DNA of 64,000 nucleotides, from the NCBI RefSeq assembly GCF_021300655.1, contig NZ_JAJTNB010000002.1, forward strand, positions 62,001-126,000, read 5' to 3'. The position numbers were made by a program, and so were the translations under genes. Positions 16,873-25,059 of this stretch are shown one piece after another. Below the pieces are notes generated by a model, which saw only the letters and a program-made list of their open reading frames with translations, searched no databases and had not been told where the DNA came from. The DNA comes from Helicobacter kayseriensis. Its GTDB lineage: Bacteria; Campylobacterota; Campylobacteria; Campylobacterales; Helicobacteraceae. Numbering within the stretch: the stretch's first letter is position 1; the number at the start of each line of letters is the position of its first letter.

Positions 16873-18020
16873 GGGAGTGTATCCTTGGCTAGAGATTGTT
16901 TAAATTTTACAGGTTTATTTCTTGACATAATTAATTGTTTTGTTTCTCTAATTCCTTCGCTTGTGCCAATCATGAGGAGCTTAGATTCACTTGGAATGAT
17001 TGTTTCTCCTGTGGGCATTGTGATATATTTCCCATCTTTTTGTGTAATGCCTACAATAGAGACATTGGTCAGTGTTCTAAAGTTGGCATCTTTAAGTTTT
17101 TTGAGGACAACCCAACTGTATTTTGGAACAACAACTTCTTCTAAATCAAGCAGAGTGTCTTTTTTGTAGGCAAATTGTTCTAAGAGGTTTTCCATATCTG
17201 GACGCACAGCCATGGCACTTACCCGTTGAGCCATTAGGTCTGTTGGGGAAACGACAGAATTAGCGCCAAGTTTTTTTAATCTCTCAATATCTTCTTGGGT
17301 ATATGCACTTGCGATAATGTAGTATGGGCGTCGTCCAATTTCTTTTTCAAAAAGCCTTGCTGAAGCGATGAGAGCGATATTATCAGCAGGGGTTTTTGAG
17401 AAAGCTACGATACCTTTTGCACTGGCCAAATTTGATTTTGAGATAGCACTATCTGTATGTGGATCACCCATAATGTAATAGGGATATTTATGTTTTTTGG
17501 CTTCTTCTTCAAAATTTGGACTGTTATCAACAACAATAAAAGGGATTTGAGCTTCGCGGAATTTTTTAGAAAGCTCAATAGTGTATTCATTGTGATAGCA
17601 AACAACATAGTGTCTTTTGAGTCGAACAATCTTTTGCACCATTTTTCGCTCCTTGATGAGTTGGATTAGGATTCCATTATTTAAAATACTAATAACTGTT
17701 GCGATACTAAAAGCGATAACTCCTGCTCCTGCAAACATAATAAATGCAGTAAAAAGAATTGCCATAGGGCCAAAATCTTTTTCTTTGAGTGCGCCAAAAC
17801 CTGTATTTGTAAAGGTATATGCCGTTTGGAAAAATGCATCCATAAGGGAATAATCTTCAAGCCAAATATAGCCCAAAGTTCCAATTAGAAGAAAAATTTG
17901 AATTAATAGAAGAGGGAGTCTAAAGTATTTGAGTTGGCCATATAATTCAGAATCTAAATTCTGTGTCGCTTGATATTTAGATTCTCGCCAATGAAGAAGT
18001 TTTTTGATATTCCTAAACAA
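16869..18020 (-). CDS. Two-TM potassium channel with RCK domain
   Basis: 383 residues. TM1 is about 34-53 and TM2 about 85-112. Between them lies a pore helix and an atypical selectivity filter, TNTGFG (71-76), instead of the usual TxGYG. The cytoplasmic part from residue 137 is a TrkA-N/RCK domain followed by a TrkA-C domain. The first RCK strand reads [14 protein letters not shown], so the GxGxxG nucleotide motif is missing, as in MthK-type RCK domains. A related protein (HpKchA) is the K+ channel of H. pylori. Whether this one is gated by Ca2+, another ligand or nothing cannot be read here. Coupled to argJ. Confidence 0.85.
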   Translation of the reverse strand: MFRNIKKLLHWRESKYQATQNLDSELYGQLKYFRLPLLLIQIFLLIGTLGYIWLEDYSLMDAFFQTAYTFTNTGFGALKEKDFGPMAILFTAFIMFAGAGVIAFSIATVISILNNGILIQLIKERKMVQKIVRLKRHYVVCYHNEYTIELSKKFREAQIPFIVVDNSPNFEEEAKKHKYPYYIMGDPHTDSAISKSNLASAKGIVAFSKTPADNIALIASARLFEKEIGRRPYYIIASAYTQEDIERLKKLGANSVVSPTDLMAQRVSAMAVRPDMENLLEQFAYKKDTLLDLEEVVVPKYSWVVLKKLKDANFRTLTNVSIVGITQKDGKYITMPTGETIIPSESKLLMIGTSEGIRETKQLIMSRNKPVKFKQSLAKDTLP

Positions 18021-18038
18021 AGGCTCACGCCCCCGATT

Positions 18039-18227
18039 TTAGGAGCGTTTTTTCATTGTTCTCAAAGTTGAAGCTGCAACCTTGATTTTCATTGTTGTCC
18101 CATCTGCCAAGGCAACACGAACGCTTCTGAGGTTTGGAAGCGATCTTTTCTTGGTTTTATTGTTGGCGTGACTGACATTGTTTCCAACCATTGGCCCCTT
18201 GCCTGTAAAAAAACATTTTCTTGCCAT
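18039..18227 (-). CDS. rpmB: 50S ribosomal protein L28
   Basis: A 62-residue basic protein of the large ribosomal subunit. It has the family start [20 protein letters not shown] and the [12 protein letters not shown] and [11 protein letters not shown] segments. Length is normal for short bacterial L28. It precedes the K+ channel gene by 18 bp on the same strand. A single conserved Cys is present, so it is not a paired zinc-binding variant. Confidence 0.95.
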   Translation of the reverse strand: MARKCFFTGKGPMVGNNVSHANNKTKKRSLPNLRSVRVALADGTTMKIKVAASTLRTMKKRS

Positions 18228-18288
18228 TTTCTAACCTTTTAAGAAATATTAAACTTGTGATTATATAGATTTAAACCCAGTTTTTGCT

Positions 18289-19242
18289 CTAAAGTTTCAA
18301 TCTTTTGGCAATTTCTTGGGCAATTTTATATCCATGATTGAGTCCAATCGCAATTGATCCTCCGCTAGATAGGGCAATATCTCCAGCAATAAAAAGCCCC
18401 GTAATAGATGTTTCATAAATTTCAGAGCTTTTGGGAGTTTGAGAATCATCAAGTTCAAGTTTGCATTTTTGGAGAAAGTCAAGAGGTGTAGCTCCCCCTA
18501 TAGCGTAAATAACGCGATCATAGATGATTTTTTCTCCATCTGTAAACTCAACGCCCACTTTGCCATCTTCGTTGCTGAGGCCTACAATATCAACCCCAAG
18601 TTTTGTTTGAAGCTCTCCACTTGCTATAACCTTTTGGAGTTCTTCGGCGTTAGTATCATTGATTCTGGCAAATTCTGTTCGTCTGTAATTAAGGGTTGTT
18701 GGGTTGGTCTTGCATAGATCATAAGCATATTCAACGGCTGAATTTCCCCCACCTACAATAAGGAGTTTTTCATCACTTTTGACACTATTTGCATTGAAAT
18801 TAACCAAAGAGCGAATAGGAAGAGGGATGGGATAGCTTGGTTTGTTGGGTTGTCCCATTTTTCCAATTGCAATGACTGCAAAGCGTGCCATAAATGTTTC
18901 GCCACCACTAGAGGTAATTTCAAATCCATTATCCTTTTTTTCAACTTTTTCAATATCTGTATGTAGTCTAAGATCGAGCTGATGTGAGGTAATAAGAGAT
19001 TCAAAGAGTTCAAGCGTGCTTTCTTTATTTCCATCTTGAAAATCAATGCTTCCCTCTAGTGTGACTTCTTGTCCTTTGTAGTCTTTATCTACGCGTTTTC
19101 CATCTTTGTAAAATTTGCGAATTGTCATTGAATGGGAATCTCCCTTTTCAAATAAGACAATCTTTTGAATCCCTAGATTTTTTGCTTCTATTGCCGTAGA
19201 AATTCCTGTCGTTCCTGCTCCGATAATGGCTAAATCAATCAT
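18289..19242 (-). CDS. fqrB: Thioredoxin-reductase-like flavoprotein, probable flavodoxin:quinone reductase
   Basis: A 317-residue FAD/NAD(P) two-domain flavoprotein. The FAD motif is LAIIGAGTTGIS at the N-terminus, the second dinucleotide motif LLIVGGGNSAVEYA is near 167, and the C-terminal FAD motif is GLFIAGDIAL. It lacks the CxxC redox pair of thioredoxin reductase. That, and the N-terminal stretch around FYKDGKRVDKDYKGQ, match what I recall of H. pylori FqrB (HP1164), which couples flavodoxin and NADP in pyruvate oxidation. Start ATG 19242 has AAAGGAG upstream. It overlaps the ccoS end by eight bases. Confidence 0.75.
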   Translation of the reverse strand: MIDLAIIGAGTTGISTAIEAKNLGIQKIVLFEKGDSHSMTIRKFYKDGKRVDKDYKGQEVTLEGSIDFQDGNKESTLELFESLITSHQLDLRLHTDIEKVEKKDNGFEITSSGGETFMARFAVIAIGKMGQPNKPSYPIPLPIRSLVNFNANSVKSDEKLLIVGGGNSAVEYAYDLCKTNPTTLNYRRTEFARINDTNAEELQKVIASGELQTKLGVDIVGLSNEDGKVGVEFTDGEKIIYDRVIYAIGGATPLDFLQKCKLELDDSQTPKSSEIYETSITGLFIAGDIALSSGGSIAIGLNHGYKIAQEIAKRLKL

Positions 19243-19432
19243 TTTTTCTCCTTTTTTCTTCTTTTTCTCTAGCAAAGTTTAATTCTTCTTCATCATCAAG
19301 AAGAGCGCCTTGCATCATTTTTTGCGCATCATCAAATTGATGATTTTTGATAGCCCAAATAAAGGCAATGAGGCCTATAAAACCCAAAAAAAGAGAGACA
19401 TACAACATCACTCCCAAGATTCCGACGCTCAT
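19235..19432 (-). CDS. ccoS: cbb3-type cytochrome oxidase assembly protein CcoS
   Basis: A 65-residue protein with one N-terminal membrane segment followed by the CcoS hallmark FIWAIKNHQFDD (usually W-A-x-x-x-G/N-Q-F-D-D) and an acidic tail. CcoS is needed for cofactor insertion into cbb3 oxidase, the terminal oxidase of microaerophilic Campylobacterota. The start overlaps the alaS stop (TAATG), and its end overlaps the start of the fqrB gene. The oxidase structural genes are not in this window. Confidence 0.85.
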   Translation of the reverse strand: MSVGILGVMLYVSLFLGFIGLIAFIWAIKNHQFDDAQKMMQGALLDDEEELNFAREKEEKRRKND

Positions 19433-21990
19433 TATTTCCTTTCTAGAATATTTAATGCATATTCTTTGGCTCTTTGTAGGGCTTGAGTGATTTTGCTTGC
19501 ATCTTTTCCTCCAGCTGTTGCAAAATCATCTCTTCCCCCTCCATTTCCTCCTAAGATTTGCGCAATCTCTTTGATCCATTCTCCAGCTTTGATTGGGGCA
19601 TTTTTAACGCCCGAAACAAGTGAGATTTTATCCCCATTTTGGATAATCAAAAGAATGGCGACTTGAGAGTATTGATTTTTTAGATGATCAACAATCTCTT
19701 TCCCTTCTCCTTGAGATTGCGAAACAATCAGAGAAACTTCCCCAATTTGTTCGACAGAAAAGTCATTTTGTATTTTACCTTTTGATTCTTTTTTGAGTCG
19801 TTTATTTTCTTCTTGGAGTTTTGAAATAGCCAAGAAAAGATCTTGAGTTTTAAGCAGGGCTTTGAGTTCTTTGAGCGTTTCTTGTAGGTCTTGAGAGAAG
19901 AAAAGTCCGGCTTTTCCACAAACTGCTTCAATGCGTCTTACTCCACTGCTCACACCGCTTTCTTTGAGAATGTAAAAATTTCCAATCATTCCTGTGTTGG
20001 CAACATGCAGTCCTCCACATAGTTCACAGCCTGCATTATCAAAACTTACAACACGTACGATATTTCCATATTTTTCTCCAAAAAGTGCCATTGCTCCCTG
20101 TTCTTTAGCTTGTTGGATAGGCATTTCTTTGATCTTGGATTCTTGACAAGATAAGATTATGGCATTGACTTTGTTTTGGATTTGCGTAATTTCATCATGA
20201 TTTAGGGCTCGTGGAAAACTAAAATCAAATCTTAGGCGATTAGATTCAACCAAGCTTCCTGCTTGAGCAACATTTGAGCCAAGCACTTCTCTTAAAACAA
20301 AATGTAGAAGGTGGGTTGCAGAGTGGTGCTTGCGGACTTCAAGCTGAAATGCATCATCGACTTGAGCTAAGAGCGAATCATAAAGAGAAAGGGAAGAGGA
20401 AGCATTGACTTTGCAGAGTTCTTTTTGAAAAAAGGTACGCGTATCTAGGACCTCTGCTATGACTGTTTCATTTTTTAAAAGCCATCCTCTATCCCCGATA
20501 GCTCCTCCTCCTTGAGCATAGAAAGGATTCTCTTCAAGCATTGCCCATCCTGTTTGTCCACAAAGCGTTTGTACTGCTTTTCCATTCTCATCAAAGAGAG
20601 CGATCAGTTTGCTTGTATGGGTTGTGATGTTTTGTTTGGAGAGGGAGATTTGAGGTAGAGAAGCAATGCTCCCAAAGTCTCCTTTTTGGATCTCATCACC
20701 ACTTCCTTTCCAAGAGGCTTTGGCAAGAGTTTTTTGATGTTGCATGCACTGCTCAAACTCTTCCAAATTTAAGGAGAGCTGGTGTTCTTTGAGCATATCA
20801 AGTGTTAAATCAAGTGGAAAACCATAAGTATCATAAAGTTTAAAGGCTACTTCGCCACTAAAGATTTCTTGACAATTCTGCAATTCTTTTTTAAAAAGAC
20901 TCATCCCAAGTTCAAGTGTTTCAAAAAATCTTTTTTCTTCATTTTTGCACTGTTGGAGAATGTAGTCTTGTTTTTCAATGAGATAAGGATAGACTTGTCC
21001 CATTTGGATGCAGACCTCTTTTGCAATTTCAAACAAAAATGGCTTTTTGATTCCCAAAAGATATCCGTGACGCACAGCTCTTCGCAGGATTCTTCTTAAA
21101 ACATATCCTCGACCTTCTTTGTCAAAATGCACTCCTTGAGCAAGTAAAAAGGCCACAGATCTTGCATGGTCAGCTATGACGCGATAGCTTTCTCCTTTTT
21201 CATAGATGTAGGGTTTGTTACAGATAGAAGCAACCTTTTGGATAAGGGGCATAAAGATGGAGCTATCAAAATTGCTTCGTTTCCCTTCTAGAAGTGCGAC
21301 TACGCGCTCAAGCCCCATTCCTGTATCAATGCTTGGTTTGGGAAGTGGGGTGAGGGAGCCATCACTGTGGCGTTCATATTGCATAAACACTAGATTCCAA
21401 ATTTCCAAAAATCGATCTCCATCTCCTCCAAAATAGTCTTCTTCTCCCTGAAAATGTTCTGCTCCTTGATCAACAAAGATTTCGCTACAGGGTCCGCAAG
21501 GTCCAGTATCTCCCATTTGCCAGAAATTATCCTTATCTCCCATTCTTTTGATTCTATCTTGCTGAATATGCTTACTCCAAATCTCAAAAGCTTCATCATC
21601 ACTCTCATGGATTGTGACATAGAGCACGCTTTTATCAAATCCTAAGACCTCTGTTACAAATTCCCAAGCATAGGCGATGGCTTGCTCTTTGAAGTAATCT
21701 CCAAAGCTAAAGTTGCCCAGCATTTCAAAAAGCGTATGGTGGCGTGCGGTATAGCCGACATTTTCCAAATCATTGTGTTTGCCTCCTGCTCGAATGCAAA
21801 GTTGGGAACTTGTAGCACGAGGAAACTCTGGACGTGCAACCTTGCCTGTAAAAATATCTTTAAATTGCACCATTCCTGCATTGGTAAAGAGAAGAGTTGG
21901 ATCTTGGGGAACAAGAGGCATACTCTCATAAACTTGATGCCCCTTTGAGGCAAAAAACTCTAAGAATTTTGTTCTTACATCAATATTCAT
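19432..21990 (-). CDS. alaS: Alanyl-tRNA synthetase
   Basis: An 852-residue class II synthetase. It begins with FLEFFASKGHQVYESMPLVP and has TNAGMVQFKD, GKHNDLENVGYTARHHT and FFEMLGNFSFGDYF-type catalytic motifs. The editing domain zinc ligands appear in HHSATHLLH and CELCGGLHV, and the C-terminal DHHA1 region has GGNGGGRDDFATAGG. All domains of a standard AlaS are present. AAGGA lies eight bases upstream of the ATG, and a TAAAAT box at 22032-22027 may be the -10. Confidence 0.96.
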   Translation of the reverse strand: MNIDVRTKFLEFFASKGHQVYESMPLVPQDPTLLFTNAGMVQFKDIFTGKVARPEFPRATSSQLCIRAGGKHNDLENVGYTARHHTLFEMLGNFSFGDYFKEQAIAYAWEFVTEVLGFDKSVLYVTIHESDDEAFEIWSKHIQQDRIKRMGDKDNFWQMGDTGPCGPCSEIFVDQGAEHFQGEEDYFGGDGDRFLEIWNLVFMQYERHSDGSLTPLPKPSIDTGMGLERVVALLEGKRSNFDSSIFMPLIQKVASICNKPYIYEKGESYRVIADHARSVAFLLAQGVHFDKEGRGYVLRRILRRAVRHGYLLGIKKPFLFEIAKEVCIQMGQVYPYLIEKQDYILQQCKNEEKRFFETLELGMSLFKKELQNCQEIFSGEVAFKLYDTYGFPLDLTLDMLKEHQLSLNLEEFEQCMQHQKTLAKASWKGSGDEIQKGDFGSIASLPQISLSKQNITTHTSKLIALFDENGKAVQTLCGQTGWAMLEENPFYAQGGGAIGDRGWLLKNETVIAEVLDTRTFFQKELCKVNASSSLSLYDSLLAQVDDAFQLEVRKHHSATHLLHFVLREVLGSNVAQAGSLVESNRLRFDFSFPRALNHDEITQIQNKVNAIILSCQESKIKEMPIQQAKEQGAMALFGEKYGNIVRVVSFDNAGCELCGGLHVANTGMIGNFYILKESGVSSGVRRIEAVCGKAGLFFSQDLQETLKELKALLKTQDLFLAISKLQEENKRLKKESKGKIQNDFSVEQIGEVSLIVSQSQGEGKEIVDHLKNQYSQVAILLIIQNGDKISLVSGVKNAPIKAGEWIKEIAQILGGNGGGRDDFATAGGKDASKITQALQRAKEYALNILERK

Positions 21991-22249
21991 TTAAGCATTC
22001 CTTGAAATGGGATTTAGATGAATAGGATTTTAGCAAACAAGGTGCTTTTGTGTTTGGTGGATTTTGATCTTACAAAAGACAGAATCTTTTAAAAATGTCT
22101 AGATAAAAATTCTCAAAGCTTCTTTTTGGACTGATATTTAGATACCAATAGTAACCATCGGAATATTTTTGTTTTATTTGTGTGGAGCGGATGATGTGAA
22201 TCATTGGTTTTTTATCATACTGATGAGAACTCTTAAAGAAAGGAAACCT

Positions 22250-23515
22250 ATGAAAACACAATCATCTATTCGATGGCTTACTTTTATTGTTTTGATTATT
22301 GGTGCGGGAACGGTTTTTAAGCTTTCCTCATTAAAGGATGCTTTTTATATTCCAATGCAGACTTTTATGGGATTGACAAATACTCAAATTGGAGTTGCCT
22401 TATCTGTATATGGGATTGTGCAAACAATTGGAAATTTTGCTTCTATTTATATTGCTGATCGATTTTCTAAAAGGATTCTTATTCCATTATCATTGGTTTG
22501 TGTTGGAATTGTAGGGATTTATATTTCTACCTTTCCTTCATATTATGGAATTTTGGTTGCATGGGGATTGCTTTCTCTTTTTGGAGAAGTTGTGTATTGG
22601 CCTGTATTGCTTAAGGCAGTGAGATTGCTCGGAGATTCTACACAGCAAGGCAGACTTTTTGGTTTCTTGGAAGCTGGGCGAGGTGTTGTTGATACGATCG
22701 TGGCTTTTAGTGCGCTAGGATTATTTGTTTTTATGGGGAAGGGAGAGAATGGATTAAAGAGTGCAATTTTGTTTTATAGTCTTTGTGTGATTGTGGCTGG
22801 AGTTTTGGCGTATTTTATGCTTGAAGATGATGAGATAAGGACTACAGATGAGGAAGGGCATATGATAAGCAGAAATCAGGTTGCATGGAATGGAGTTAAG
22901 CAAGCGGTTAAAACCCCAGAAATATGGGTTGTTTCATTGGCAATTTTTACGATTTATTCTGTGTATTGTGGATTGACATATTTTATTCCATTTCTAAAAG
23001 AAATTTATGGGATGCCTGTTGCACTTGTAGGAGCATATGGAATCATCAATCAATATACTTTGAAATTTGTAGGTGGTCCAATTGGGGGGTATTTGGCAGA
23101 TCAAAGTTTCCATTCATCGACGAGATATCTTAGATTTGCTTTGATTTTGGCAAGTGCTTCTATCTTGATTTTTGTTTTTATGCCTCACCAAACGCTTAAT
23201 ATTTATTTTGGAATGAGTTTGACATTGGGGTTTGCGGCTTTGGTTTTTACAATGAGAGCCACATTTTTTGCTCCAGTTGATGAGATTCAAATCCCTAGAG
23301 AAATCAGTGGAGCTGCAATGAGTATTGCTTGTATTTTTGGATATTCTCCTCAACTTTTTTGTTTTGCCTTATATGGATACCTTATTGATTCTTTTCCTGG
23401 AATTAGAGGGTATCAGATTGTTTTTTCAATTATGGGGGGATTTGCTCTTGCTGGGGTGATTGTGACAACTTATTTGCTTAAAATAATTCAAAGAAAAAAG
23501 GAGATGGCCGTATGA
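22250..23515 (+). CDS. Major facilitator superfamily transporter (12 TM, sugar/organic-acid type)
   Basis: 421 residues with about 12 hydrophobic segments. Between TM2 and TM3 is IADRFSKRILIPLS, the MFS loop motif. A cytosolic loop in the middle (residues about 195-220) is charged (EDDEIRTTDEEGHM). ATG 22250 is set by AAAGGA six bases upstream. Overall it resembles the YihN-like/sugar-phosphate and carboxylate transporter branch, but I cannot name the substrate. Its stop overlaps the ATG of the TIM-barrel gene (ATGA), so transporter and enzyme are coupled and probably form a catabolic module. The pair sits alone between alaS and eptA. Confidence 0.85.
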   Translation: MKTQSSIRWLTFIVLIIGAGTVFKLSSLKDAFYIPMQTFMGLTNTQIGVALSVYGIVQTIGNFASIYIADRFSKRILIPLSLVCVGIVGIYISTFPSYYGILVAWGLLSLFGEVVYWPVLLKAVRLLGDSTQQGRLFGFLEAGRGVVDTIVAFSALGLFVFMGKGENGLKSAILFYSLCVIVAGVLAYFMLEDDEIRTTDEEGHMISRNQVAWNGVKQAVKTPEIWVVSLAIFTIYSVYCGLTYFIPFLKEIYGMPVALVGAYGIINQYTLKFVGGPIGGYLADQSFHSSTRYLRFALILASASILIFVFMPHQTLNIYFGMSLTLGFAALVFTMRATFFAPVDEIQIPREISGAAMSIACIFGYSPQLFCFALYGYLIDSFPGIRGYQIVFSIMGGFALAGVIVTTYLLKIIQRKKEMAV

Positions 23516-24516
23516 AAATAGGACTTGAGACGGAAAGTTTGCATCTTTGGTTTCAAAATCAGAAGATGGATATTTTTGATTTTATTGATTTTGCAAAAGA
23601 AGAGGGGTGTGATGGAGTGATGATTAATATTATCAAAGATTATGGGCTTGATGAAGAGTGGGGATGTTTGGGCAATGATTCTCAATCTCATCTTGAGCAA
23701 ATTGCTCAAAAACTTGAACGATATGGAATGTATTGTGAGATTGATGCCAAGGGGTTTGATTATGATAAGTTTGAAAAAATCGCACGTGTATCTAAGATTT
23801 TAAATGCAAAAGTGATTCGCTCTTATGTTCCATTGACTGATCGCACAAAGAACGCTATTTATGCAAGTGATGGTGCATATGATGATTCAAAAATTGATGC
23901 AAAATTTGACAAAAAAGAGTTTTTAGAATCTGTGAGTGAGATTAGAAAACTTATCCCTTTATTGGAAAAGTATGATCTTAAACTGGCAATTGAGAATCAC
24001 GAGTATCAAACAAGTCGGGATTTGTTAGATTTACTTTTTTTGATCCATCATCCCAATATTGGATTTTTATATGACTTTGGAAATTCTATGATGGCTTATG
24101 AGGATCCCATTTTGGCATGTCAAAATATGGCTCCATATACCTTTAGTACACATGTCAAAGATCATATTGTCTTAGTCGAAGAAGGGGTGCATTATATTTG
24201 TGGAGTTCCCCTTGGAGAGGGAAATTTGGAGATTCAAAGATGTATTGAGATCTTAAAATCTTATGGTTTAAGTCATCTTAATGTGGAGCAATGCTTCCCT
24301 TATTGTGCAACCTTTAAGCGACCAAAGGGAACAGGCGGAGTGTGGAAAGTGGGGGAAGGTGCGTTTAAGGTAAGAGAGGCATTGTTTAAAGACTTGCGAG
24401 CATTACAATATTATTATCCTCAAGAAGTCTCTCAAGAGTCTTTGGATAAGCTTTTGTTCGCTCAAAAAGAAGGTTGCAAAAGAAGCATTGCTTATCTTAA
24501 AAGGCTTTGTGTATAA
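23512..24516 (+). CDS. Xylose-isomerase-like TIM barrel (sugar isomerase/epimerase family)
   Basis: A 334-residue AP-endonuclease-2-type TIM barrel. The four expected metal ligands appear on successive strands: Glu in LAIENHEYQ (about 158), Asp in LYDFGNS (about 187), His in THVKDH (about 213) and Glu in LNVEQCFPY (about 260). Such enzymes act as ketose epimerases, isomerases or dehydratases of sugar derivatives. It is coupled to the preceding transporter, so its substrate is probably what the transporter imports. The C-terminus (from about residue 285) is longer than in minimal family members. Confidence 0.8.
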   Translation: MKIGLETESLHLWFQNQKMDIFDFIDFAKEEGCDGVMINIIKDYGLDEEWGCLGNDSQSHLEQIAQKLERYGMYCEIDAKGFDYDKFEKIARVSKILNAKVIRSYVPLTDRTKNAIYASDGAYDDSKIDAKFDKKEFLESVSEIRKLIPLLEKYDLKLAIENHEYQTSRDLLDLLFLIHHPNIGFLYDFGNSMMAYEDPILACQNMAPYTFSTHVKDHIVLVEEGVHYICGVPLGEGNLEIQRCIEILKSYGLSHLNVEQCFPYCATFKRPKGTGGVWKVGEGAFKVREALFKDLRALQYYYPQEVSQESLDKLLFAQKEGCKRSIAYLKRLCV

Positions 24517-25059
24517 GACATTGTATAAAGCATTGAGAGGCAGGGGGGAGTAGTATCAGCGATGCTCTTAAGGATGGGGGGAGATTTGATATAGATTTTT
24601 TGTTTTGTAGATCAATATTTTCTAGTTTGAAGATTTTAATGAGGTTGTGTTTTGATACAAAGAGATTTTGCAAGATGTGCTTCATGTGGACACAACGATA
24701 GAGGCGAAGTCTATTAGGATTGATTTGGATACATTAAAAAGCGTTATTTGGGGTGGTGAGATTGTAATGTGTATTTTGAAATGTTTCTAAAAGCTGAGTA
24801 ATGTTTTTTGGAATCAGGTAAGAAATATATTTTGAATTTAAAATAAGAAATCTTAAAAAATAATGCAATAAGCTTGGTTTTGCAAGAAGTGATTAGGGGC
24901 CATTTACTTTCCTCCGCTGAAATATTTGTTTTTATGAAAATAAAGAAGTAGTGGAGACAAGAGCGTGTTGAGAAGATGGGCGTATAGAAAGATGTCTCTT
25001 TGAGTTGGATTGAGGGAGCTTGATATAATAAGACATCCAAATTTTTTTAAGGTTGAATC
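24517..25059. other. 543-bp non-coding stretch, possibly decayed gene
   Basis: No convincing open gene on either strand. On the plus strand around 24612-24775 one frame reads DTTIEAKSIRIDLDTLKSVI then WGGEIVM, with several stops just upstream; the pattern is faintly like the repeat of MCE/PqiB-type proteins. Two minus-strand frames of 62 and 98 codons exist, but they have no recognisable family, are basic and show no ribosome binding site. Two G6 runs occur near 24545 and 24574. The last 40 bases carry the eptA promoter. I see no tRNA or known RNA gene. Confidence 0.45.
25024..25029 (+). promoter_or_regulatory. -10 box (TATAAT) for eptA
   Basis: TATAAT lies 31 bases before the TTG start at 25060, preceded by TTGA. 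AAGG about eight bases before the TTG is the ribosome binding site. Confidence 0.5.

Noticed and set aside
22070-22261. 63-codon minus-strand frame upstream of alaS
   Set aside because: Tyrosine-rich but with no ribosome binding site or recognised family; it overlaps the alaS promoter region and the start of the MFS gene.
24744-25040. 98-codon minus-strand frame in the gap before eptA
   Set aside because: No recognisable domain or start signal, AT-biased composition, and it covers the eptA promoter on the other strand.
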